NCBI RefSeq assembly: GCF_905220975.1
Contig: NZ_CAJNBK010000038.1
Coordinates: forward strand, 1-45,430
Length of the DNA stretch: 45,430 nucleotides
DNA from: Paraburkholderia haematera
Lineage (GTDB): Bacteria > Pseudomonadota > Gammaproteobacteria > Burkholderiales > Burkholderiaceae
Direction of reading: 5' to 3'
Below, piece after piece: positions 25,347 through 36,381 of this stretch (positions within the stretch are counted from its first letter, which is position 1; every line of letters begins with the position of its first letter). The notes below the pieces were generated by a model, which saw only the letters and a list, made by a program, of their open reading frames with translations, made no database searches and was not told the DNA's origin. Made by a program: the position numbers and the translations under genes.

Positions 25347-26285
25347 ATGGATACCCTCGTCAGCATGAAAGTGTTCCGCCATGTGGTCGAAGTCGGCAGC
25401 TTTGTCGGCGCGGCCGAACGGATGGAGATGTCGGCGGCGATGGCGAGCAAGCACGTGATGCACCTCGAGCAGCAACTCGGCGCGCGTTTGCTGAACCGCA
25501 CCACGCGCCGTGTCGCGCCGACCGAGGCGGGCCGCGAATATTACGAACGCCTAAGCCAGGTGCTCACCGAACTTGAAGAAGCCGGGCAGGTGGTCGGCGC
25601 GGCGAGCGTCGTGCCGCAGGGGCGCTTGCGGGTGTCGTCGTTGTCGGCTTTCGGCTTGAGCCACGTGATGGCCGCGGTGGCCGACTACGCCGCGCAGTAT
25701 CCGCAAGTCACCGTCGACATGACCCTGTCCGACCGCGTGGTCGAACTGATCGACGAAGGCTACGACGTCGCGATCCGGGCCTCGCCGAGCGGGCTGAAAT
25801 CGTCTTCGCTGATCGCCCGGCAGATCGCGACTGCCCATCTGGTGCTGTGCGCGTCGCCGGCCTATCTGCGCCGGCACGGCACGCCGAAGACCGTCGCCGA
25901 TCTGGCGCGTCACAACTATCTGCAATACGCGGGTGTGTCCGCGCTCGAAATCGCTCCCGCGGCCGGCGATGCCTCGTCGCGCGTGCGTCTGTCCGGCAAT
26001 CTGATCGTCAACCACCTGGAGGCGCAGCGCGTGATCGTGCTGCAAGGCGCGGGCATCGCGATGCTCGGCACCGAGGTGATCGGCGACGATCTGGCTGCGG
26101 GGCGCCTGGTGCCGCTACTGGTGGACGACGTGCCGCCGCGCGAGTTACCGATCCACGTCGTCTATGCGAGCCGTCGGCATCTGTCGGCCAAAGTGCGCTC
26201 GTTCGTCGACTTCCTGGCCGACCGGTTCGCGAACGAATCGCTTTGGCCTTCGCTCGAGCAGATCAAGGCGCTCGCGGTGCGGTAG
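25347..26285 (+). CDS. LysR-family transcriptional regulator
   Basis: A 312-residue regulator. The N-terminal winged helix (MKVFRHVVEVGSFVGAAERMEMSAAMASKHVMHLEQQLGARLLNRTTRRV) is followed by a LysR substrate-binding domain (DMTLSDRVVELIDEGYDVAIRASP...). The sequence is of the subgroup with M-D-T-L-V-S-M at the start, common in Burkholderia. No divergent partner gene exists: the upstream porin and downstream icmF run in the same direction, so the target is unclear. The ribosome site is weak. Effector unknown. Confidence 0.9.
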   Translation: MDTLVSMKVFRHVVEVGSFVGAAERMEMSAAMASKHVMHLEQQLGARLLNRTTRRVAPTEAGREYYERLSQVLTELEEAGQVVGAASVVPQGRLRVSSLSAFGLSHVMAAVADYAAQYPQVTVDMTLSDRVVELIDEGYDVAIRASPSGLKSSSLIARQIATAHLVLCASPAYLRRHGTPKTVADLARHNYLQYAGVSALEIAPAAGDASSRVRLSGNLIVNHLEAQRVIVLQGAGIAMLGTEVIGDDLAAGRLVPLLVDDVPPRELPIHVVYASRRHLSAKVRSFVDFLADRFANESLWPSLEQIKALAVR

Positions 26286-26412
26286 GCGCGTTGCGCGGCT
26301 ACGCCAGCCGGTGCGCAAGCGCTTTGAGCCGCGTGCAGCCGCCCGATCAGGCGCCTCCCCCGTTTCGCTATACTGGTTGCAGCACCCATACGCGTAACGA
26401 TCTGGGGGAGAC

Positions 26413-29988
<3,576 letters not shown>

Positions 29989-30064
29989 AGCCGAAGCTTG
30001 CCGGGCTGCGGCTTCGCTCCAGGCGGAGCCGCGGCAATACCGTCACCCGTTCACGCGCAGCGCC

Positions 30065-31024
30065 TTACCGCGCGATGCCGAGTCGCGCTTTCGCGTCGTC
30101 ATATTCCTTGGTCAAACGCTGAACCAGCTCGCCTACGCTCGGCACGTCGTCCATCAGGCCGACGCCCTGGCCTGCGCCCCAGATATCTTTCCACGCCTTC
30201 GCCTTGTCGCTGGCGAAGTTCATCGCGGTCTTGTCCGATTCCGGCAGCGCTTCCGGGTCCAGCCCCGCGTTCACGATACTTTCGCGAATGTAGTTGCCGT
30301 GCACGCCGGTGAACAGGTTCGTATAGATGATGTCCGACGCCGTGGAATTGACGATCGCCTGCTTGTAGCTGTCGACCGCGTGCGCTTCTTTGGTCGCGAT
30401 GAAACGCGTGCCCATGTAGGCGAGGTCCGCGCCCATGGCCTGCGCGGCGAGAATCGAGCCGCCGTTGGCGATCGAACCGGACAGCACGATCGGGCCGTCG
30501 AACATGCGCCGTACTTCGCCGACCAGCGCGAACGGCGAGGTCGTGCCCGCATGCCCGCCGGCACCCGACGCCACCAGGATCAATCCGTCGACGCCCGCTT
30601 CCAGCGCCTTCTGCGCATGGCGAAGGTTGATCACGTCGTGCAGCACGATGCCGCCGTAGCTATGCACCGCGTCGACGATCTCACGCGCCGGTGCGCGCAG
30701 GCTGGTGATGAAGATCGGCACCTTGTGCTCGACGCACACCCGCACGTCGTGCTCGAGCCGCGTATTCGACTGATGAACGATCTGGTTGACGGCGATCGGC
30801 CCAATGATCGCGTCGGGATGAGCCGCCTTGTGCTCGGCGAGCTGGGCCTGAATCTGCGTGAGCCATTCGTCGAGCAGTTCGGCCGGGCGGGCATTCAGCG
30901 CCGGGAACGAGCCGACAATGCCGGCCTTACATTGAGCTAACACGAGTTCGGGATAGCTGACGATGAACATCGGCGAAGCGACGACGGGAAGCGCGAGTTT
31001 TTGCAGGACGGCGGGCAATGCCAT
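30065..31024 (-). CDS. Nitronate monooxygenase-family flavoprotein
   Basis: A 319-residue FMN-binding TIM-barrel enzyme of the nitronate monooxygenase / 2-nitropropane dioxygenase family. N-terminal LALPVVASPMFIVSYPELVLAQCKAGIVGSFPALN, then VDGLILVASGAGGHAGTTSPFALV (phosphate-binding glycines) and AAQAMGADLAYMGTRFIATKEA. Members oxidise toxic alkyl nitronates or act as NADH:quinone reductases. The ATG at 31024 is preceded by GGAG and begins right at the barrel; the longer frame adds 43 unlikely residues. Upstream are a TATAAT -10 box and a GAACGATCGTTC palindrome, suggesting TetR-type repression. It is monocistronic. The family is confident, the substrate open. Confidence 0.88.
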   Translation of the reverse strand: MALPAVLQKLALPVVASPMFIVSYPELVLAQCKAGIVGSFPALNARPAELLDEWLTQIQAQLAEHKAAHPDAIIGPIAVNQIVHQSNTRLEHDVRVCVEHKVPIFITSLRAPAREIVDAVHSYGGIVLHDVINLRHAQKALEAGVDGLILVASGAGGHAGTTSPFALVGEVRRMFDGPIVLSGSIANGGSILAAQAMGADLAYMGTRFIATKEAHAVDSYKQAIVNSTASDIIYTNLFTGVHGNYIRESIVNAGLDPEALPESDKTAMNFASDKAKAWKDIWGAGQGVGLMDDVPSVGELVQRLTKEYDDAKARLGIAR

Positions 31025-31178
31025 GGTGCGAGTCTCCTGATGAACGGACCGGTGCGGCGTAAAGCGCCCGGCGATAATGAGTTTAGCGGCACATGGCCTG
31101 TGGTGCGCCGCGACTGACTGGTGGCATATAGCCGCCTCGATCCCGCCACGCATTTGCCACGGTCGCCCTAAAATTTAA

Positions 31179-31221
31179 GAACGATCGTTCGATTATAGGG
31201 CAAGCCGCCGCATCGTGTCCG
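31179..31221 (-). promoter_or_regulatory. Promoter with TetR-like operator for the nitronate monooxygenase gene
   Basis: On the minus strand: -35 CGGACA (31221-31216), 18-base spacer, perfect -10 TATAAT (31197-31192), then immediately the 12-bp perfect palindrome GAACGATCGTTC (31190-31179). A repressor there would sit at the transcription start. No TetR gene is in the window. Confidence 0.6.
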
Positions 31222-31335
31222 TACGGAACAGTTGGAAGGAGTGTTCAGGTTCTATGCTTGCGTGGGCTATCCCACCCCGCGTCGACACATTGCGCTCCTA
31301 CAATGCTTTGACTCCCAAACGACAAGAGACCCGCT

Positions 31336-32226
31336 ATGGCCTTCGAGGATTTCACGCCCTTTCGCGTTGCCGTGGGCGACGTCGATATTTTCGGAGTGAA
31401 GGGCGGGGCAGGGCCGCCTTTGCTTTTGTTGCATGGTCACCCGCAGTCGCATCTGATCTGGCAGCGCTGCGCAGCGCAATTGGCGGAGCACTTCACCGTC
31501 ATCGCCACCGACTTGCGCGGCTACGGCGCCTCAGGCAAACCACCGAGCGACGCCGAGCACACGCCGTATTCCAAACGCGCGATGGCGGCCGATCAGGTCG
31601 CCGTGATGCGCCACTTCGGCTTCGAACGATTCCTCGTGTGCGCGCATGATCGCGGCGCGCGGGTCGCGCACCGGATGGCGCTCGATCATCCGGACGCCGT
31701 CGAACGTTTGATGCTGCTCGACATCGCCCCAACGCTCGCGATGTACGAAGCGACTGACCGCGCCTTCGCGACGTATTACTTCCACTGGTTCTTCCTGATC
31801 CAGCCGGAGCCGCTGCCGGAGACGCTGATCGGCGCGAACCCGGCCGCGTATGTCGACTCGGTGATGGGGAGCCGTCACGCGGGGCTGGCGCCGTTCGCGC
31901 CCGAAGCGCTTGACGCCTATCGCAGCGCGCTGGCGCAACCCGGCGCCGTCCATGCGATGTGCGAGGACTACCGTGCGTCGGCAAGCATCGACCTCGAGCA
32001 CGACCGGGCCGACATCGAGCGCGGCCACAAGATCGGCTGTCCGCTGCGTGTGCTGTGGGGCGACCAGGGGGTGATCGAGAAGTGCTTCGACGCGCTGGAG
32101 GAATGGCGTCACGTCGCGCGGGACGTGAGCGGACGTTCATTGCCGTGCGGGCATTACATTCCTGAAGAGGCGTCAGACGAACTGATCGCGGAGATGCTGT
32201 CGTTTTTCGAAGCGGTCGAACAGTAA
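31336..32226 (+). CDS. Fluoroacetate/haloacetate dehalogenase-type alpha/beta hydrolase
   Basis: A 296-residue alpha/beta hydrolase closely matching the haloacetate dehalogenase pattern. The nucleophile D105 lies in AHDRGARV with carboxylate-binding R106 and R109; H150-W151 (FHW) and Y212 (CEDYRA) correspond to the halide pocket; the late CGHYIPEE holds the catalytic histidine. In characterised fluoroacetate dehalogenases these are D104, R105, R108, H149, W150 and Y212. The HGxP motif reads HGHP, with H35 where those enzymes have phenylalanine. Members hydrolyse C-F or C-Cl bonds of haloacetates to glycolate. The gene stands alone and diverges from the nitronate monooxygenase gene. Activity on fluoride is inferred. 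Confidence 0.85.
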   Translation: MAFEDFTPFRVAVGDVDIFGVKGGAGPPLLLLHGHPQSHLIWQRCAAQLAEHFTVIATDLRGYGASGKPPSDAEHTPYSKRAMAADQVAVMRHFGFERFLVCAHDRGARVAHRMALDHPDAVERLMLLDIAPTLAMYEATDRAFATYYFHWFFLIQPEPLPETLIGANPAAYVDSVMGSRHAGLAPFAPEALDAYRSALAQPGAVHAMCEDYRASASIDLEHDRADIERGHKIGCPLRVLWGDQGVIEKCFDALEEWRHVARDVSGRSLPCGHYIPEEASDELIAEMLSFFEAVEQ

Positions 32227-32303
32227 GCAGTTTTGTTCATACGCAATGCGGCCACCAGTCGAGCGTGCGCCAGGTGACGTGGCCGCGCCGACGCACGCCT
32301 CGC

Positions 32304-32774
32304 TCAGCCTAGTGGCGGCAAGCGGCGCGCGACCGGCGTCGACTTGACGATCGCGGTGCTGGTCTCCGCGCGCTCGGTGACTTTCGACAGAATCTCGTCG
32401 AGCTGCTCGATCGAATGCAGATAGAGGCGGCAGATGAAACAGTCGTCGCCCGTTACCTTGTCGCATTCGACAAATTCCGGGATCCGCCGGATCACGTCTT
32501 CCACCAGATGCAATTGTCCGGGCAAGGGCTTCACGCGCACGATGGCCTGTAACGTGAAGCCGAGCGCCCGTGGATCGATCTGCACGGTGAAGCGCTCGAT
32601 CACGCCCTGCGCTTCGAGCCTTCGCACGCGTTCGGCCGTACTCGGCGCCGAAAGGCCAACCAGACGTGCCAGTTCGCTGACCGGCTGGCGGGCGTCCGCA
32701 GCCAGCGCGGCGAGCAGCGCGCGGTCGGTTTCGTCGAGTGTCGCGGGTGTGGCGGGAGCAAGGCGTTTAGTCAT
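32304..32774 (-). CDS. Lrp/AsnC-family transcriptional regulator
   Basis: A 156-residue regulator. The N-terminal helix-turn-helix (DETDRALLAALAADARQPVSELARLVGLSAPSTAERVRRLEAQGVIERF) is followed by the RAM ligand-binding domain (VKPLPGQLHLVEDVIRRIPEFVECDKVTGDDCFICRLYL). It is divergent from the DMT-type exporter gene with 114 bases between start codons, an arrangement typical of Lrp regulators controlling an amino-acid exporter. An imperfect inverted repeat directly upstream (32789-32816) is a probable binding site. Confidence 0.92.
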   Translation of the reverse strand: MTKRLAPATPATLDETDRALLAALAADARQPVSELARLVGLSAPSTAERVRRLEAQGVIERFTVQIDPRALGFTLQAIVRVKPLPGQLHLVEDVIRRIPEFVECDKVTGDDCFICRLYLHSIEQLDEILSKVTERAETSTAIVKSTPVARRLPPLG

Positions 32775-32788
32775 GATGGCCTTCGATT

Positions 32789-32816
32789 ATTAGGTCTCGT
32801 CCGGGCAAGACTTAAT
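32789..32816. promoter_or_regulatory. Possible Lrp-type operator between regulator and exporter
   Basis: ATTAGGTCT (32789-32797) and AGACTTAAT (32808-32816) form a 9-bp inverted repeat with one mismatch and a 10-base spacer. It starts 15 bases upstream of the regulator's ATG and about 70 upstream of the exporter's. Confidence 0.45.
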
Positions 32817-32888
32817 TTTAGCCATGTATTCGGGTGATCGGATTAATTACACTGCTTCTCATGCAGGAATCCATTCGAGGAACGAATC

Positions 32889-33788
32889 ATGGCGTCAAAT
32901 GAGATTCGCCGCGGTGCGGCGGAAATGACCATGGCCATGCTGATGTCGGGCACCATCGGCTGGCTGGTGGTGTCGTCGCAGCAGAGCCCGTTCAATGTGG
33001 TGTTCTTTCGCTGCATTTTCGGCGGTGCGACGCTGGCGCTCGTATGCGCCGTGCTCGGCCTGTTCAGGCGCAGGCTCTTTTCGTGGAAGATGCTCGGCCT
33101 CGCCCTGCTCGGCGGCGCGGCGATCGTCATCAACTGGGTTTTGCTGTTCGCGGCCTATTCACGCGCTTCGATCTCCATGGCCACCGCCGTGTACAACACC
33201 CAGCCGTTCATGCTGGTCGCGCTCGGCGCCTTGGTGTTTCGCGAGCGCATCAGCGCGTCGACGGTGGCCTGGCTGGTGATCGCGTTCATTGGTCTCGTGT
33301 TCGTGGTGAAGGTCGAGCCGGCGGTGTTGGCGGTGCCGGGCCAGTATCTGACCGGTGTTGCCTATGCCGTGGGCGCGGCGGCAATGTATGCGGTCTCGTC
33401 GATCATCACGAAGCGTCTGAAGGGCACGCCACCGCATCTGATCGCGCTGATCCAGGTGTCGCTCGGCGTCGTGATGCTCGCGCCGTTTGTGCGCTTCGAT
33501 GCGCTGCCGGCTACCGGCGTGCAGTGGCTTGAATTGATCGTGCTCGGTGTCGTCAATACGGGGCTCATGTATGTGCTGCTCTACGGCGCGATCCAGAAGC
33601 TGCCGACTTCCATGACCGGTGCGTTGTCGTTCATCTATCCGGTGGTGGCGATCATTGTCGACCGGGTCGCGTTCGGACAGACGCTCGCATGGATTCAGGT
33701 GCTCGGTGCGGTGCTGATCCTGCTGGCAGCGGCAGGCGTGAATCTCGGCTGGCGCATCGTGCCGCAGAAACGTCTGTCCTCGACCTGA
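32889..33788 (+). CDS. EamA/DMT-family transporter
   Basis: A 299-residue inner-membrane protein with ten hydrophobic helices in two EamA repeats (~5-145 and ~155-290), each ending with the family glycine/proline pattern (FLALGALVFRERISASTVAWLVIAFIGLVFVV-like and VVAIIVDRVAFGQTLAWIQVLGAVLILLA). DMT proteins mostly export amino acids or metabolites. AGGA nine bases before the ATG supports the start. The divergent Lrp regulator suggests an amino acid as signal and perhaps substrate. Specificity cannot be read from sequence. Confidence 0.9.
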   Translation: MASNEIRRGAAEMTMAMLMSGTIGWLVVSSQQSPFNVVFFRCIFGGATLALVCAVLGLFRRRLFSWKMLGLALLGGAAIVINWVLLFAAYSRASISMATAVYNTQPFMLVALGALVFRERISASTVAWLVIAFIGLVFVVKVEPAVLAVPGQYLTGVAYAVGAAAMYAVSSIITKRLKGTPPHLIALIQVSLGVVMLAPFVRFDALPATGVQWLELIVLGVVNTGLMYVLLYGAIQKLPTSMTGALSFIYPVVAIIVDRVAFGQTLAWIQVLGAVLILLAAAGVNLGWRIVPQKRLSST

Positions 33789-34179
33789 TGAAATGACGGC
33801 GGTGCCGGTGCATTGCGCGGCGATAGTACGGATTCCGGAGTAACCCGCGCGCGGCATTGTTCATATAGACGGACCAATCACGCCCAGGCCGCCAGACTAC
33901 GGAGCTTCGTAGCAGGGTCTGTATGCGCGTTTAAAAGGCGGCGTCAAGCTTCTGTAGGGAAATCACCGATGCGGTCAAAAAACCGGCACGCGTATCATTC
34001 ATACCGACGCTGATCACGTCCGACAGAATTTCCGCCGCTCGCCTTGATGGTCGAGCGGCTTTCTTTTTGTGGCGACGGTTCTGGTGTTTTGCGCGTTGTA
34101 TGCGGCTTGCCGCCAAATGCGTGCCGCTCAGTGCGTGTATCGCTTATCTTCCGCCGCGCGGCCGCCTACACCGCCCGCA
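33789..34179. other. 391-bp intergenic region, possible small RNA
   Basis: No coding frame looks real. The region has a small stem CTACG-GAGCTT-CGTAG near 33895 and ends in a strong plus-strand intrinsic terminator at 34034-34069. That terminator is 245 bases beyond the exporter's stop, so it could serve a long 3' UTR or an independent small RNA. Confidence 0.4.
34034..34069 (+). terminator. Intrinsic terminator without an adjacent gene
   Basis: GCCGCTCG (34034-34041) pairs perfectly with CGAGCGGC (34052-34059) around a 10-base loop and is followed by TTTCTTTTTG. This is a classical rho-independent terminator on the plus strand. Confidence 0.85.
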
Positions 34180-35100
34180 TCACGCCTGACGCGCGACAAT
34201 GCGCTCGCCGTCGATTTCCAATGGCCCGTTTCTGGCCGCCAGTTCCTCGACGATCGTGTGCACCAACGTGGACCATTCGTCACGCGGCTTGAGCATGGCT
34301 GCGGCAGCGCGCATCACGGCGGCATCCTCGAGCATCCGCAGCAAGGTGTCGAAGCTCATCGCGCGAACTTCGAGCAGCTTGAACACGATCAACACCTTCA
34401 ACGCATTTTTCGCATTGCGCGCCGGATCGGCGCGTAGCCACGCGACGCGTGAAAATGCCCGCTCAAGCGCCTGCTCGACATTCGTGAAGGGTGCGCCATG
34501 GCCGGGGATCACGAGCCGCACGTCGAGCTTCGCGATGGCTTCGAGAACGGCCTGTTCTTCGGCGAAACCGCTTTCACCTTCCAGCTCGGGAAAGATCACG
34601 CCAAAGCCGTTTTCCCACAGCGCGTCCGCGCTGATCAGGATGCGTTCGTCCGCGCAATACAGCATCAGCGAATGCGGATCGTGGCCAGGTGCGCCGAGCA
34701 CTTGCCAGTCGAGCGCGCCGAGCCGCCGTTGCGCGCCGGGCGCGATCGTTTCGGTGAAGGTGAAGCGCTCGCAGCTTTGTCCGGTGGCGCGAAACGTCAG
34801 ACGGGTTGCGTCCCAGTTGCGCACCGCGTCGGCTTCGGATGCGGGAATTGCAGTACGGCATGGCCATGTCGACTGCAAAAGCGCGTTGCCGCCGCAGTGA
34901 TCCGAATGCAGATGGGTGTTGACGATCAGATCGAGCGGCCGCGCGCCGAGTGTTTGCTTCACCAGCGCGACGGTTTGCGGCGCGTGCGTCGCGTAACCCG
35001 TATCGACGAGCGCGGCACAGGCGTCGTCGACCAGTAGCACGTTGTTGGACGAAAGCCAGCCGCGTTCGAAGACTCGGATCGATTCCGGTAGCTTGATCAT
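34180..35100 (-). CDS. Metallo-beta-lactamase-fold hydrolase
   Basis: A 306-residue MBL-fold enzyme. The metal signature NTHLHSDHCGGN (HxHxDH) is present, with later ligands in LGAPGHDPHSLMLYCADE and VIPGHGAPF. A C-terminal ~90-residue helical part follows, as in glyoxalase-II-like or LACTB2-like members. It is last in the tight operon; its ATG overlaps the MaoC stop (ATGA). Thioester hydrolysis would fit the neighbouring CoA-related genes, but that is inference. The substrate is unknown. Confidence 0.88.
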   Translation of the reverse strand: MIKLPESIRVFERGWLSSNNVLLVDDACAALVDTGYATHAPQTVALVKQTLGARPLDLIVNTHLHSDHCGGNALLQSTWPCRTAIPASEADAVRNWDATRLTFRATGQSCERFTFTETIAPGAQRRLGALDWQVLGAPGHDPHSLMLYCADERILISADALWENGFGVIFPELEGESGFAEEQAVLEAIAKLDVRLVIPGHGAPFTNVEQALERAFSRVAWLRADPARNAKNALKVLIVFKLLEVRAMSFDTLLRMLEDAAVMRAAAAMLKPRDEWSTLVHTIVEELAARNGPLEIDGERIVARQA

Positions 35101-35582
35101 GGTGCGCGCGTTTCCGAGTTTTCGCCCGCGCCTGAATCCGCCGATGCCTCAGGTTTCGGCATTACCAGAATCGTCGACGTGCCGATCAACACGATGTCGC
35201 CGCGCTGATTCACCACGCTCCCTTCGAGATGCGTCAGATCGCCATTCAGACTCGGCTTCCAGAAAGCGTCGCGCACGCGCCAGGTGATCGTCAGCGTATC
35301 GTTCGCGTGGACGGCTTTCTTCAGCTTGATATCGAACTCGAGTCCGAGCGGTTGCGCGTAGGTGGAGAAATGCGTGGCCAGCAGCGCCATGAAATGCGCG
35401 GTGGGCTGCGTGCCGGACGCGATCAAGCCGCCAAAGCGGCTTTGCGCGGCGTAGGCCTCGTCGTGATGCAGCGGGTTGAGGTCGTTGACGAGCGTGGCGA
35501 ACGATTTCACCGATTGCGCCGATAGTTCGAGCGTCGAGCTGAACGTCTCGCCGAGCGTCACGATGCGTGGCGCGGCGTTCAT
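35097..35582 (-). CDS. MaoC-like hot-dog dehydratase
   Basis: A 161-residue single hot-dog-fold protein of the MaoC-like family, which hydrates enoyl-CoA thioesters. The hydratase motif is seen as NDLNPLHHDEAYAAQSRFGGLIASGTQPTAHF, with the Asp/Asn and His residues expected at the active site. The later LGLEFDIKLKKAVHANDTLTITWRV is the standard second half. I start at the ATG at 35582, which overlaps the preceding DUF1289 stop. The upstream frame extension is arginine-rich shadow sequence. The substrate is probably a short acyl-CoA; not provable here. Confidence 0.88.
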   Translation of the reverse strand: MNAAPRIVTLGETFSSTLELSAQSVKSFATLVNDLNPLHHDEAYAAQSRFGGLIASGTQPTAHFMALLATHFSTYAQPLGLEFDIKLKKAVHANDTLTITWRVRDAFWKPSLNGDLTHLEGSVVNQRGDIVLIGTSTILVMPKPEASADSGAGENSETRAP

Positions 35583-35806
35583 CGCCGCACCTTTGCCTGC
35601 TTTGCCATGAACTCGGCGTGACGCGCCTCGATCGCGTCCCAGACGGCGCGTTTCGCGTCGTCGTCGAACAGGGACCAGCCGGCGATTTCGTCGAGGGTGC
35701 GTAAGCAGCCTTCGCACCAACCGGTCGAGGCGTCCATTCTGCACACGCTGATGCACGGCGACGGCACGGCAGGCTCGTCGTCTTCGTTATCGATGCCCGC
35801 TGTCAT
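35579..35806 (-). CDS. DUF1289 family protein
   Basis: A 75-residue protein with the DUF1289 pattern: SPCISVCRMDASTGWCEGCLRTLDEIAGW, four cysteines suited to a small metal site, then a charged helical tail (AVWDAIEARHAEFMAKQ). Function unknown for the family. The start lies four bases after the YbaK stop and the stop overlaps the MaoC start, so it is embedded in the operon. Confidence 0.9.
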   Translation of the reverse strand: MTAGIDNEDDEPAVPSPCISVCRMDASTGWCEGCLRTLDEIAGWSLFDDDAKRAVWDAIEARHAEFMAKQAKVRR

Positions 35807-35810
35807 CGCT

Positions 35811-36332
35811 TCACGCCGGCTCGCGCAGCGCCACGTCGATCACCGGCGCGCCCGTCAACGCAATCAGTTCCTGCGCCGTCAGATTGAACACGGCATGCGG
35901 ATGACCCGCGGCGGCCCACAGGCTGTCGAGTTCCAGCAGATCGGCATCGATCAGCGTGACCGGTTCCGTGGCGTGGCCGATCGGACACACACCGCCGATC
36001 GCATAGCCGGTTTTCTCGCGGACGAACTTCGCATCCGCGCGGCCGATTGCGCCGACTTGCGCCGCGACCTTCTTTTCGTCGACCCGATTCGCACCGCTCG
36101 CGACTACCAGCACCGGTGCGTCGTCTTCGCGGCGGCGAAACAGGATCGACTTGGCGATCTGCGCCACTGAACAGCCGAGGCCGGCGGCGGCTTCGGCGGA
36201 CGTCTTGCCGGTTTCCGGCAGCATCACGATCCGGCCTGCGTGGCCGCGCTCGCGCAACAACTGTGCGACGCGGCGTGCGGAGTCGGGTAATGCGGCGAGA
36301 TCGTCGGATTCGAGAGAAGCGTGGTCCGTCAT
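35811..36332 (-). CDS. YbaK/EbsC-family aminoacyl-tRNA deacylase
   Basis: A 173-residue protein of the YbaK/ProX editing family, which clears mischarged tRNAs such as Cys-tRNA(Pro). The family run is TSAEAAAGLGCSVAQIAKSILFR with the conserved lysine in IAKS, then GANRVDEKKVAAQVG and TGYAIGGVCPIGH. The ATG at 36332 is preceded by AGGA at suitable distance. The longer frame adds 64 unlikely residues. It follows the HMG-CoA lyase gene after 49 bases that hold three TTGCAA palindromes. Which tRNA it edits is unknown. Confidence 0.9.
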   Translation of the reverse strand: MTDHASLESDDLAALPDSARRVAQLLRERGHAGRIVMLPETGKTSAEAAAGLGCSVAQIAKSILFRRREDDAPVLVVASGANRVDEKKVAAQVGAIGRADAKFVREKTGYAIGGVCPIGHATEPVTLIDADLLELDSLWAAAGHPHAVFNLTAQELIALTGAPVIDVALREPA

Positions 36333-36350
36333 CGTTCTATGTCCTGAATG

Positions 36351-36380
36351 GGTTGCAACGGATTGCAACGGGTTGCAAGC
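36351..36380. repeat. 10-bp x3 tandem repeat (TTGCAA palindromes) after HMG-CoA lyase
   Basis: GGTTGCAACG, GATTGCAACG and GGTTGCAAGC lie head to tail, ending one base from the lyase stop codon. Each holds the palindrome TTGCAA, spaced exactly one helical turn apart. Confidence 0.85.
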
Positions 36381-36381
36381 G

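Noticed and set aside
29989..30064. Intrinsic terminator between icmF and the nitronate monooxygenase gene
   Set aside because: A GC-rich imperfect hairpin is present but no T-run follows on either strand.
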